DNA of 54,323 bases from Leptospira noumeaensis (GTDB lineage Bacteria; Spirochaetota; Leptospiria; Leptospirales; Leptospiraceae), in contig NZ_RQFK01000038.1 of NCBI RefSeq assembly GCF_004770765.1, positions 1-54,323 of the forward strand. Direction: 5' to 3'. Shown one piece after another: positions 25,239 through 34,322 of this stretch. Position 1 is the stretch's first letter; the number at the start of each line of letters is the position of its first letter. A program made the position numbers and the translations under genes. The notes below the pieces were generated by a model. That model saw only the letters and a program-made list of their open reading frames with translations, ran no database searches and had not been told where the DNA came from.

Positions 25239-28200
25239 AAATATAATTTCTCCAAACTAACGGAAGCATCACGAATGTATGATAAAATTTCTTTCCGTAT
25301 ATTAGCGAAAGTTTCCGAATTCCATTCCGTTTGTGATGATTTGAGGTCCGAATAAATCCCAGTATTTTTTGCGATCCCCATTCCACGAAGAAATAGATAA
25401 TAAACTCCACCGAAACGATTCAATGCAAGTTCTTCCCCGTAAAGTGAAGAGAGGTAATCATAGAGAATGAGAGCATACACTGATTTTTGGATTAGATATC
25501 CTTTTTCTATTACCGCAGATGTTACTGCATTTGTATCATAGTTTTCATTTGGCAAAAGATTGGACTTGTAATCTGCTATATAGTATTTCCCGTTTTTGCA
25601 AAAAACTAAATCGATCGCCCCTTTTAGATAATTTTCGAATCCAGGTGTTAGTTTAACTTCCGAGTCCTCTAACATTTTTTGGACGTACAGATGGAATTTT
25701 AATTCAGAAGATCTTTCTTCTGGTTTCAACTGGCTGAGTGAAAAGGTTCCTTCATCGGCGAGCGTTATTTCTGCAGTCATGGCTCGTTTCAAAACTTTCA
25801 CAACAATTAAGTCCAAAGGTTCTTCTGCATTTAGTTTTGTTTGAATGGGATATTGTTTAAAAGATTCCGTATAGGCCCAGATCCAAGAAGGATGTTCGAG
25901 TATGGATTTAAGTGGGAGTTCAAAAATAGAAAAATCACATAACTCTAGTATGCGATGGAGAAAATTCCCTACTTTAGAACTGGATGGTAAATCAGTTTTT
26001 GTTTTGGTTGGTTCTGGTTCTAAAGGTTCTTCAATTTCTTTTGAATTCTCTTCGTTTGTTTTATTCAGAGTATTTTGCGAGGTTTGTAAACTTGTATAAC
26101 TATGTTGTAAGAGTATTCTTCCTGATTTGATTTCTATGGGAAGGAATATAGGATTCAGGTTCTTCGCCTCAACTTGCGATGGTTGGTTTTTGTTATTCGA
26201 TGGTTCAAATTCATTGGATTTTGGTTGATTGCGAAATAAAAAATAATTTCCTTCTGTTTGACGGTTTAAGTTGGATTCCTGAATTCGTTCTAGTTCTTTG
26301 TATAAGATGCTTCCATATCCGGTTTTTTTGGTGAAGTCAGTCCCCCAAGATAGTTTTGGTATATACAATCTTAGATTTGGTCTGGTGAGGGCAACATAAA
26401 GAAGGCGTTTTTGTTCGTTTAGAAAATGTTGAAACTCCAATTGTTTTCCGGCTTTAGAATCCCAGAGGTTTAAGATCCACCTTCTTTCTGTTTTGTGGTT
26501 CTCTTCGATTTGTGTTGGGTATTCATAATTGTTTAAACTTTGAGGCCTGGTTCCAAAATAATACAAAAAGACAATGGGCCATTCTAACCCTTTGGAAGCA
26601 TGGATAGTAAGAATCTGAACGGCATCATCTTCTGTTTCGCGATCAAAAAGTGGTTCTTCTTCAGGTGAGGATTTTTTCTTTTTGAGTTCACGTAACTCAT
26701 CCAACAATTCACTAAGGTTTGCATCGGATTTAATTTGGAACTCAAGTAATCTTTGGAAGATCTGTCTATAATTGGTTCTTTTCCTTTCCCATTCCAAATC
26801 TTTCATTTCATGACCCCAGAGAACCTTGGTTTCATCCATTACAGATCGAAAGAATGCGGCATATCGATTATCTCGTATTAGTTTCAGCCAAATATCGATT
26901 AAAGATTTTTCATAGGAATCAATAGAATGTTCATTGTATTTTGATAAATTTTCTGACCGCACACCGAATAATTCAGAAAAAAGGATTCTTTTATAAGAAC
27001 GAGAGCTATTCGAATCTAATAAACATTCTAGCAGGTTTTCAATTTGATCTGCTTCTTCCGATTGGAAAATTCCCCTTTGTTTGTATATGGAGCAGGGGAT
27101 TCCTGCTTTTGATAGAACCTTTTCTACAAGTTCTGTTTCCTTTTTATTACCGCACAATATAGCGATGTCTTTTAATTTTATCTCTTTAGGGCCAGAGTTG
27201 TCTTTTTTAAAAAAAGATAAGGATTGTTTATTTTGTTGGAAAGATAAAATTTCATTTTTGATTGATTCTGCCCACTCGGATCTAACTCGACTTACATTAG
27301 AAAACTTCTCTGGATATTGGATGACATGGATTCCAAATTCGGCTGGGTCCGTATAACGATATTTAATTTCCGAAATATCTGGATGATTTACAGGATGGTA
27401 TTGGTAGTTTTCTTTTTTTGATCCTGGTTCTTCGATTGGGAAAAAACTAGTTTCGCCCAATGGTTTGGTTTTATCATAAAAAAGAAGATTTAACCCTTCG
27501 ATGATTTCTTTGGTGGAACGGTAATTAGTTGATAAGCTGTCTTTGGTATTTTCAAAGTCACGAGCTGCTTCCAAATAAATTCCAATATCTGCTCCTCTAA
27601 ATCCATAAATACTTTGTTTGGGATCGCCAATACAAAACAACATGCGATTTTTGTCTTTTGGATCCATAAAAAGAGAACGAAAAATTTGGTATTGGTTTTT
27701 GTCTGTATCTTGAAATTCATCTAAAATACATACTTGGTAACGTTCTTTTAATGAAGTGATGAGCGATGGGTTAGGGGAAGTCACCACGGATTCATACACT
27801 TTTAGAATCATCTGGTCATATGTCAGTGCATCGTTTGTTTTTAATTGTAGTTTAGAATCTTCAACCAATTGGAAAACGGTTTCTTGTAAGAACCACTTTT
27901 CGTCCAAATCTATTTCGCCAATGGGAAAGGTTTCTTCAAGTAAGGCGATTAGGTTTGTAATTTGCGATTGAACAACCTCAGCTTCTTTGCTTAGATTTTT
28001 AACAATATTCTTTCCAATTAACAAAAAATAAGCGAATCCTTGGTAAACTAATCCTTCCGAGGTTCGCTGCAAACTGCTAATCCTTTGTAATTCGGATCTT
28101 AGTGTTTTTAAATCTTTCGATTCAATGGCTAACGCCAAAGAGTTTAAAGAACCCCAATTCTCTATCCACTTATTTAAAGTTCTTTTGTCCCCTTGGTTTA

Positions 28201-28846
28201 GGATGGATTCTCCGACCGATCCTTGTAGTGATAGAATCAGTTGTTTTAGATTTGGTAAAAGGACTTCTATATTTGGAGAGTTAAATCTTTCTTCCAAGGT
28301 CAAACTTTTCGGGAAATAATAGTTTTTGGTATTTGATAAAAGTTTTGATACGGCAAAGGTAATCGAAGATTCATTTTCTAAGGTTTGTGACTCGATAAGA
28401 ATATTGGCAAGTTCTGATTTTTCTTTTCCACCCCAATGGTTTCTTTTTAATTGATAAAAACTATTGTTAACAATTTCCTCTGTGTTTGTTAGTCGAAAGT
28501 TAGGATTGTTTCCCGTTTCAATTGGGTATTCTTTCAAAACCATATTACAAAAACCATGGATGGTCGAAATGGAAACTTGATCCAAGTCCCTTAAGTATCG
28601 ATAAAAAGCTGGATTCTCTCCAGAATTGATTAGTTCTAGAATTTTTGTTTTGAGCCTTGCTTTTAATTCACCGGCAGCTTTTTCCGTAAAAGTAAGGATG
28701 AGTGTGTTAAGAATTCGATTTTCAGTTACGTTGTTTTTTACATCAAACTCCATAATCTCACCTAACATTTGCATGATAAGGTGGGTTTTTCCTGTTCCTG
28801 CAGAGGCTTCAATAAACTTGGATTTTTGTGCTAATGGATGATCCAT
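25235..28846 (-). CDS. recB: RecBCD exonuclease V, RecB subunit
   Basis: The protein has 1203 residues (E. coli 1180). It is a UvrD-like helicase with Walker A 'IEASAGTGKTHLI', 'TFTEKAAGELKARL', Walker B 'CILDEFQDTDKNQYQIF', 'FCIGDPKQSIYGFRGADI' and 'ILTIHASKGLEWPIVFLYY'. The C-terminal nuclease domain keeps 'KGAIDLVF' and 'YYIADYKSN' (about residues 1075-1096), giving the catalytic Asp-Asp-Lys. Its ATG directly abuts the recC stop (TAA|ATG), so translation is tightly coupled. All catalytic motifs look intact. Confidence 0.96.
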   Translation of the reverse strand: MDHPLAQKSKFIEASAGTGKTHLIMQMLGEIMEFDVKNNVTENRILNTLILTFTEKAAGELKARLKTKILELINSGENPAFYRYLRDLDQVSISTIHGFCNMVLKEYPIETGNNPNFRLTNTEEIVNNSFYQLKRNHWGGKEKSELANILIESQTLENESSITFAVSKLLSNTKNYYFPKSLTLEERFNSPNIEVLLPNLKQLILSLQGSVGESILNQGDKRTLNKWIENWGSLNSLALAIESKDLKTLRSELQRISSLQRTSEGLVYQGFAYFLLIGKNIVKNLSKEAEVVQSQITNLIALLEETFPIGEIDLDEKWFLQETVFQLVEDSKLQLKTNDALTYDQMILKVYESVVTSPNPSLITSLKERYQVCILDEFQDTDKNQYQIFRSLFMDPKDKNRMLFCIGDPKQSIYGFRGADIGIYLEAARDFENTKDSLSTNYRSTKEIIEGLNLLFYDKTKPLGETSFFPIEEPGSKKENYQYHPVNHPDISEIKYRYTDPAEFGIHVIQYPEKFSNVSRVRSEWAESIKNEILSFQQNKQSLSFFKKDNSGPKEIKLKDIAILCGNKKETELVEKVLSKAGIPCSIYKQRGIFQSEEADQIENLLECLLDSNSSRSYKRILFSELFGVRSENLSKYNEHSIDSYEKSLIDIWLKLIRDNRYAAFFRSVMDETKVLWGHEMKDLEWERKRTNYRQIFQRLLEFQIKSDANLSELLDELRELKKKKSSPEEEPLFDRETEDDAVQILTIHASKGLEWPIVFLYYFGTRPQSLNNYEYPTQIEENHKTERRWILNLWDSKAGKQLEFQHFLNEQKRLLYVALTRPNLRLYIPKLSWGTDFTKKTGYGSILYKELERIQESNLNRQTEGNYFLFRNQPKSNEFEPSNNKNQPSQVEAKNLNPIFLPIEIKSGRILLQHSYTSLQTSQNTLNKTNEENSKEIEEPLEPEPTKTKTDLPSSSKVGNFLHRILELCDFSIFELPLKSILEHPSWIWAYTESFKQYPIQTKLNAEEPLDLIVVKVLKRAMTAEITLADEGTFSLSQLKPEERSSELKFHLYVQKMLEDSEVKLTPGFENYLKGAIDLVFCKNGKYYIADYKSNLLPNENYDTNAVTSAVIEKGYLIQKSVYALILYDYLSSLYGEELALNRFGGVYYLFLRGMGIAKNTGIYSDLKSSQTEWNSETFANIRKEILSYIRDASVSLEKLYL

Positions 28847-31800
28847 TTATTGGAATCCTTTCTTAAGAAGAGGTAAAAAAAATGTCCATGCGGAACAGAG
28901 TGAGAATTCATCCAATAACGTTTTTGTATACGGAGAAAGTTTCATTAGTTTATTTTCAAAATGTAAAACTGTTTCTGATTCTTCTAGAAGAAACTCTTTC
29001 CATAAAGGATCAATCGTATCAGGATTTTTTTCTAATTCCTCAAATGGATGTTTCGAAAAGAATAGATTCAGACCTGCATTAGGAATGTACTTGGGAGTTG
29101 TATCCGTAACCAACTGGTAAACTGAATTGAGATAAGATTTGCAACCAGATATAGGAAGATTCGAAAAGTCTAAGAAACTTTCATTTTTAAAATCTCGTGA
29201 ATTAACAGGAAGGATCACAAGTTTTTTGTCTATAGTACGAAATAAACAAGCACTTAGAAATACATTTGCCATTTTGCCTAAATAATCTTTGAGATGTTCA
29301 TTTGGTTGTTTCGGTTTGTCGTACAAACTTCCCGAATGAAACCAGTAAAAAACCCCATCTTTTTCGATCAGATTTTCCCATTCTCCAATGATGGAGTGAA
29401 CGTCCGTTATTTGGTAAGAATCCATTTTCCTGCAATTCCTTAGCCCTGTGTCACCAATAGAAACGGCTTTTAAGTATTTTAATTGATCATCTGAATGGAA
29501 AAGTGATTCCTTTAGAAAACGAAATCGTTCCGTGATCATCTCTAACTCATCCAATAAAATTTTGGAAGATACAATATGAAAGGCTCCGTAAGGGAACTCT
29601 GCTTCATTTTCTTTTTTGTGAGTGTATTCTTCTAAATGAGCTTGAATTCTTTTCCTATCCCAATTCCATTCTTTTTCAGTCACTAAAGATTCAGTAAAGA
29701 TGGGTATAAAAACTTTTTTGATCGTAAAAATTTCTAAGTGATTCAATTGGAAAGGTTCTGCTTCGAGTTCTTCCTCTTCCTCCCAAACTTTTCCAAGGCT
29801 TTCAGATAAAGAACTTAAAATTGGGTTTTTTAATCCATTTGTTAATTGTTGGATCGAAATTTCATTTTGTGTTCTTTGGCCTGTCTCCGAAGTGACCAGA
29901 GAATTTGGATCTGTGAAGTTTGGGTTTTGTAGATTTTGGTTGATCCCTCTAAGATTTTTAATGTTTCGAACATAGTCAAAAGAAGGGATGGGGTTTGAAT
30001 CATAAAATCGACTGTATGATGTTAGTGGTAATTCGACTGCTTCTTTGATCCCCATTGTGGTCATCACTTCGAAAAGAGTGGAACAGGGTTCAAATTCCTT
30101 ATCTTCCAATGTGTTTTTACCAACATAGGAAAAGGTAATACTTTCTTCTGCTGAAAGAATTGATTCCCAAAAAAGTGATTCTTGGATTTCTCTGCGGTTG
30201 AGATCCCAAGGTTTGGAATCGAATCTACGTAAATTGAATCTAGATCTATCCACGGAACCAGGAAATTTTCCTTCACCTAATCCTGCGATATATACATGTA
30301 AAAAAGGAATAGGTCGCATTGGTTGTAAAAGGGAAACGGTAACACCTTCGGTTAAATAGTTTCCTCGTTGCATTGGTATGTTCGAAAAAACCTCTTCCGT
30401 GATTAAGGATATCATCTCTAAAAAATCTTTGGTTTGGTTCCAATCTTGATGACACCAAGAAGAAACAGCACGTAACCATTGATTTAAAAAATTACGTTCA
30501 TTTTCCAAATCATCTTCGAAGTAAAATAATTCCTGGAATAAAGATTCTAAAATGAAGTAACGTTCTTCTTTCGGAGTTTTTAAGATTCTCTCTTTCAAAG
30601 TTGATTGGATTTTTTGAATTCGATTCCAAATTTCTACAAATTGGATCACCGTTTGGTCAGAAGAAATTTCTTTAGTCACAATTTCTGTTTCTGCCCAGGC
30701 ACTATCAGAATCTGAAATCATAGACACTACAGCACGTTTGAGACCGAAGGAAATTGTATACGGGTTGTATTGCTTTCCTTCTTCATAAATTGAACCTAAA
30801 GAATCAATTAATTCCAAAACTTTTAGAGTAGAAGTTTCGTCTTCTTCGTTTCCTTTTACAATGAGAGGATTTTTGAATAGAGAATGAATGTCATCTTTTT
30901 CAAATCGATTGTTGGTTATACAACGAAACAAGGTAGATAATGCCGAATATAGTTTCGAACTGTCTTTGGCCACTAAATCTGTAATTGAGTAGGGGATTCT
31001 GAGTAATTTAGGTGAACCTTCTTTTTTTTGAGAAGTGTATATTCCGCCATCAAACACCCATTCTGCGGAAGAACGATATTCGTTCATATCAGGAACAAGA
31101 ATTGCAAAATCAAGCAAACTAAGTTTGCCTTTGCTTAGATTAATTTTGCCAAGTATATCATGGGCAATCGATTCTAATTCTCGATATACTGAAGGAGCAT
31201 TCCAAACCCTGACGGTTTGATCTTCAAGATAGTTCTCGTCTTTTGGAGATTCTTCTAATAAAAACGCTTTTAACTTCGATAACATCCCACCGCTAACAAA
31301 TTTTGATTTTTGTTTATTGTATTTATCTTTAGCAAATTCTTTTGCTAAGTAGGATTGTGGTTTAGAAAATTTAGATAAGTAGTTTTTGTTTTTTTCTGAA
31401 GGTTTTCCTATGATTTTTCCGTTATGGAATTGGTAAATATGGATATTAAATTTCGAGTTTTCGTCGGTGGCGGTTTCTTTTAAAAAATCAATATACGTTC
31501 CAGATAAATTCGAAAGGCAAAACAAATGTAAGTCGCCACTCAGTGGCAAGGTTTTCCCTTCTTCCAAATATCGAAATAGATTTTTTGGTTTGGATGAATC
31601 TTTAAAAATTTCAGTATATATTTGTTTTTCTAATCCCCAATACGGATCTTTTTTTAATTCATTCGGAATGGATTTTTTTTCTTTGTTTAGATCCAACCAG
31701 TCCTTGATCCATTCTTCTCGATTCAATTCATAATCTTTGAAATACTTGGTAAGGACATCGGAGAGGTAATACAATTTTGGAATTTCTTCTAAGTAAGTTT

Positions 31801-32158
31801 CAATTTCTGGAAAATCTTTTAAGATTTTTTTTTGTTTTTGATAGAGGAGGAAAAAACAATCTTTTCTTAAGGTATCGTATTGATAAAGAGCTGTATCTTC
31901 TTCGTAAGATTGTATATTCAAAGACTGGAATATAATTTTTAAAATCGCTTTTTCTAAAAAGGTAAACTCAATATTTAGTGAAATTTGCGCTGGATTGAGT
32001 TTTGGTAGGTTTAATCGTAACCATGGGATTAAATTTTGATTGGGAACAACAACTAGCGGTCGTTTTAGTGGATTTTTTTTCTGGTCTTCCTGAATTTGTT
32101 TTCCAAGTTCGGTAGTGATATCCAACAAATGGAGGCCAGCATAATAATGTATTGGCAA
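28847..32158 (-). CDS. recC: RecBCD exonuclease V, RecC subunit
   Basis: The protein has 1103 residues (E. coli 1122), the subunit that binds Chi and splits the duplex. Family features are the N-terminal 'RPLVVVPNQNLIPWLRLNL', 'FAILVPDMNEYRSSAEWVF', 'MRPIPFLHVYIAGLGEGKFP' and 'QESLFWESILSAEE'. Walker motifs are absent, as expected for RecC. The start is TTG at 32158 with AAAGGGAAA about a dozen bases upstream. It is the first gene of the operon. Chi recognition in this group cannot be predicted from what I see. Confidence 0.93.
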   Translation of the reverse strand: MPIHYYAGLHLLDITTELGKQIQEDQKKNPLKRPLVVVPNQNLIPWLRLNLPKLNPAQISLNIEFTFLEKAILKIIFQSLNIQSYEEDTALYQYDTLRKDCFFLLYQKQKKILKDFPEIETYLEEIPKLYYLSDVLTKYFKDYELNREEWIKDWLDLNKEKKSIPNELKKDPYWGLEKQIYTEIFKDSSKPKNLFRYLEEGKTLPLSGDLHLFCLSNLSGTYIDFLKETATDENSKFNIHIYQFHNGKIIGKPSEKNKNYLSKFSKPQSYLAKEFAKDKYNKQKSKFVSGGMLSKLKAFLLEESPKDENYLEDQTVRVWNAPSVYRELESIAHDILGKINLSKGKLSLLDFAILVPDMNEYRSSAEWVFDGGIYTSQKKEGSPKLLRIPYSITDLVAKDSSKLYSALSTLFRCITNNRFEKDDIHSLFKNPLIVKGNEEDETSTLKVLELIDSLGSIYEEGKQYNPYTISFGLKRAVVSMISDSDSAWAETEIVTKEISSDQTVIQFVEIWNRIQKIQSTLKERILKTPKEERYFILESLFQELFYFEDDLENERNFLNQWLRAVSSWCHQDWNQTKDFLEMISLITEEVFSNIPMQRGNYLTEGVTVSLLQPMRPIPFLHVYIAGLGEGKFPGSVDRSRFNLRRFDSKPWDLNRREIQESLFWESILSAEESITFSYVGKNTLEDKEFEPCSTLFEVMTTMGIKEAVELPLTSYSRFYDSNPIPSFDYVRNIKNLRGINQNLQNPNFTDPNSLVTSETGQRTQNEISIQQLTNGLKNPILSSLSESLGKVWEEEEELEAEPFQLNHLEIFTIKKVFIPIFTESLVTEKEWNWDRKRIQAHLEEYTHKKENEAEFPYGAFHIVSSKILLDELEMITERFRFLKESLFHSDDQLKYLKAVSIGDTGLRNCRKMDSYQITDVHSIIGEWENLIEKDGVFYWFHSGSLYDKPKQPNEHLKDYLGKMANVFLSACLFRTIDKKLVILPVNSRDFKNESFLDFSNLPISGCKSYLNSVYQLVTDTTPKYIPNAGLNLFFSKHPFEELEKNPDTIDPLWKEFLLEESETVLHFENKLMKLSPYTKTLLDEFSLCSAWTFFLPLLKKGFQ

Positions 32159-32274
32159 CGGGTTTCCCTTTTTCTTAAATCATACTGATTCTTGACTCGT
32201 AACCACCAAAGTCTATTCTTAATCAAGTTTAAATTTAGGAAAATGAAAAGAGTGGGGCGCCATTTCCGGCTATC

Positions 32275-32311
32275 CGCTGCAATCTTTCGCTTTGGCGAAA
32301 GGATTTTCGCT
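32275..32311 (+). repeat. 37-bp dispersed palindromic repeat, copy 2
   Basis: CGCTGCAATCTTTCG, six bases, CGAAAGGATTTTCGCT, lying between recC and the S15-like hydrolase. It sits in a longer imperfect dyad, from GGGGCGCC (near 32254) to CCGGGGCG (near 32317), that is only partly shared by the other copies. Confidence 0.7.
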
Positions 32312-32344
32312 ACTATCCGGGGCGTTAGAATTCATATATTTTTT

Positions 32345-32373
32345 AGAAAAACGGGGAGAGGAAACCCTCTCCC
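32345..32373 (-). terminator. Intrinsic terminator of the S15-like hydrolase gene
   Basis: On the minus strand an 8-bp perfect stem, GGGAGAGG / CCTCTCCC with a 4-base loop, is followed by CGTTTTTCT. It lies about 60 bases after the stop of the gene at 32435-34153. Confidence 0.75.
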
Positions 32374-32434
32374 AATAAATGAACTAACGATTTATAGGTG
32401 AATATGGTTCAACTTAAGTGATTGTTTACTTCGA

Positions 32435-34153
32435 TCATTCACTTTCAAAACGAAGAGTGGATGCTGTGGAAGTACTGTGTTTAAATGTTGTTGTATACAA
32501 AGAAATAGGTTTTGGGACTGCATACATTGGATCAATGTTGTCAATCGCAAGTGCAAGGCGACTTCCTACAGGAAAATCATGAGCTACTGCTTGTAAATCA
32601 ACATTCAAATCTGTATCTTTTCCTTTCACACCAAATAAGGTTGCTGTTCCATGAGAGATCAGTTTGCCCGTTCCCCAAAAGTCAACTTCATAGAGATAGA
32701 CCACAACATGAGGTGCTGTGTCTGAACTATTGATTCTTCCTTTGTAAAAAGTACGCCCGCGTATTTTGAGGACACTTGTCAATGGATCGGAAATATAAAC
32801 CATTGCATTGGTGCGATCAATCAAATTGACATTGGTTGTTACAGGAACAGATACTGCTCCGTCCAAAATTTCTGAAAGAAGAGGGACACCGGTTGTGGCA
32901 CTGGTTCCACCAGAAAGGATGGTATCGTTGCCGTTCGTTGTATTCGCAGTGGTTGTAATTTTACCAGGAGTCAATAGGCCCATTGGTCTTAAATGGTAAG
33001 TTCGTTCCACTTTATTTGGATTGGGCCAAGCAGAGTAGGTAACTCTGGATGAAGAAAAACGTTTCTGAATGGAAACTTTCGGTTTAGTCATGATTCCATT
33101 TTGAACTCCCTTCAACCAATAATCAAACCAGTCATAAGCATTGGTCCAAACATAGTTATCAAGACCAAGGATCCCACCAATTTCCGCAGTCGCATGAATC
33201 CCGTTGTTCAAATCTAACTTTTTTGGAACGGTTAACTGTTCAAAATAAGGAAGGATTTGATTTGGTTGGAATAAATTGTCTTGTGAGTTGTTTGAAATAT
33301 AAACCGGTTTTCCTGCCGCATTAAGAGCATTGACTGCACTGTTAGGTGATCTTTGGCTTGCCCAGGCTAATACAGTTGCTACATCTCTTGTATCTAATAG
33401 TTTTCCAAAGTTTTCAGCAATAATTGGATCCATTCTTCCTGTGATGTAACCCGCGGTGACAAGAAGTAGTCCCCAAACAAGTCTTGGTGATTGGTTTCCA
33501 TAAAGTGAATCAGGTAAACTTCCCCATCCACTCATGGCAACAGCGGTTTTGATTCTAGGTTCTTTGCTTAGTCCTAATAATGAAATGCCTGCACCATAAG
33601 AAATTCCCGCAATACCAATGTTTGCTGGATTGACTGGAGCATTTGCAAGAAGGAAATCAATTCCTTTCGAAAGGTCTTCCATATCTTTTGGTCCTGCAAC
33701 GTTAATCAGTCCACCAGATGTTCCGAATCCTCTTGTATTATAACTAAATACTACATATCCTTTTTTTGCAAGTTTGGCTGCCGGAACGATGTATTCATAC
33801 TCATTGAGAGCCCAACTATTTACAAAAATCACAGCAGGGAAGGGGCCTGTTCCTGATTTAGGAATGAAAAGATTCCCTGTAATTTTAACTCCATCATTAC
33901 TTAAAAAAGAAATGTTGTCGTTGAAGGTAAAACTTCCATCATTTTCATTTGCAAATGCTGTTTGAATGTCTCTTGCATTAGCAGCGTTACTTAACTGGAG
34001 AGCTTCCGGTGATGCTGAAGCATTCGAAGTAGTTTCGTTTAACACGCCTAGTACGGCTGCGTTGTCTTTATTTTGGTTTCCGTTTTGCCCGCAAGCCACA
34101 ATGAGGAAGATCCCAAGTGGCAATAGCAGACGATAGATTTTTTGCTTTTTCAT
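32435..34153 (-). CDS. Secreted S15/CocE-like alpha/beta hydrolase lipoprotein
   Basis: The protein has 572 residues. The lipobox is 'FLIVACG' (Cys about residue 21). The catalytic domain has 'AVIFVNSWALNEYEY', 'FSYNTRGFGTSGG', the nucleophile elbow 'GIAGISYGAGISLLG', and a His region near 'NGIHATAEIGG'. The C-terminal third is a jelly-roll PepX_C-like domain ('SVLKIRGRTFYKGRINSSD', 'VVVYLYEVD'). This order matches the X-Pro dipeptidyl-peptidase/CocE/NonD group. Its substrate may be an acyl-peptide or ester and is not predictable. It is divergent from the AraC-type gene 169 bp upstream. A parS-like sequence lies inside the gene at 32750-32765. Confidence 0.83.
   Translation of the reverse strand: MKKQKIYRLLLPLGIFLIVACGQNGNQNKDNAAVLGVLNETTSNASASPEALQLSNAANARDIQTAFANENDGSFTFNDNISFLSNDGVKITGNLFIPKSGTGPFPAVIFVNSWALNEYEYIVPAAKLAKKGYVVFSYNTRGFGTSGGLINVAGPKDMEDLSKGIDFLLANAPVNPANIGIAGISYGAGISLLGLSKEPRIKTAVAMSGWGSLPDSLYGNQSPRLVWGLLLVTAGYITGRMDPIIAENFGKLLDTRDVATVLAWASQRSPNSAVNALNAAGKPVYISNNSQDNLFQPNQILPYFEQLTVPKKLDLNNGIHATAEIGGILGLDNYVWTNAYDWFDYWLKGVQNGIMTKPKVSIQKRFSSSRVTYSAWPNPNKVERTYHLRPMGLLTPGKITTTANTTNGNDTILSGGTSATTGVPLLSEILDGAVSVPVTTNVNLIDRTNAMVYISDPLTSVLKIRGRTFYKGRINSSDTAPHVVVYLYEVDFWGTGKLISHGTATLFGVKGKDTDLNVDLQAVAHDFPVGSRLALAIDNIDPMYAVPKPISLYTTTFKHSTSTASTLRFESE
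32750..32765. promoter_or_regulatory. Third parS-like site, inside the hydrolase gene
   Basis: AGTACGCCCGCGTATT matches the 16-bp form of the parAB palindromes (AGTACGCCAGCGTACT) at 14 of 16 positions, with one change at the free centre and one in an arm. It lies in coding DNA, so it may be chance. It is about 26.5 kb from the par locus, almost opposite on a 54.2-kb circle. Confidence 0.35.
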
Positions 34154-34215
34154 AGTTCGCCTCTGAATTGCCTCAAATTTACCATGAATACGCCCAATTG
34201 GCGTCTAAGATGGCG

Positions 34216-34317
34216 ATTTTGGACGAATTTTTAGGTCTAATATCATGATTTTGTACTAATTCTTTGGACGGAAAGCATCCAAAGGGTTGACGTATCCGTG
34301 CATTTTGTCCGAATTTT
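34216..34317. promoter_or_regulatory. Direct repeats in the hydrolase/AraC divergent region
   Basis: ATTTTGGACGAATTTT (34216-34231) and ATTTTGTCCGAATTTT (34302-34317) differ at two bases and have the same orientation, with 70 bases between them. A TTGACG at 34287-34292 could be the -35 box of the AraC-type gene. The spacing and position suit binding sites for an AraC-family protein that controls both divergent genes. Confidence 0.5.
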
Positions 34318-34322
34318 GCAAC

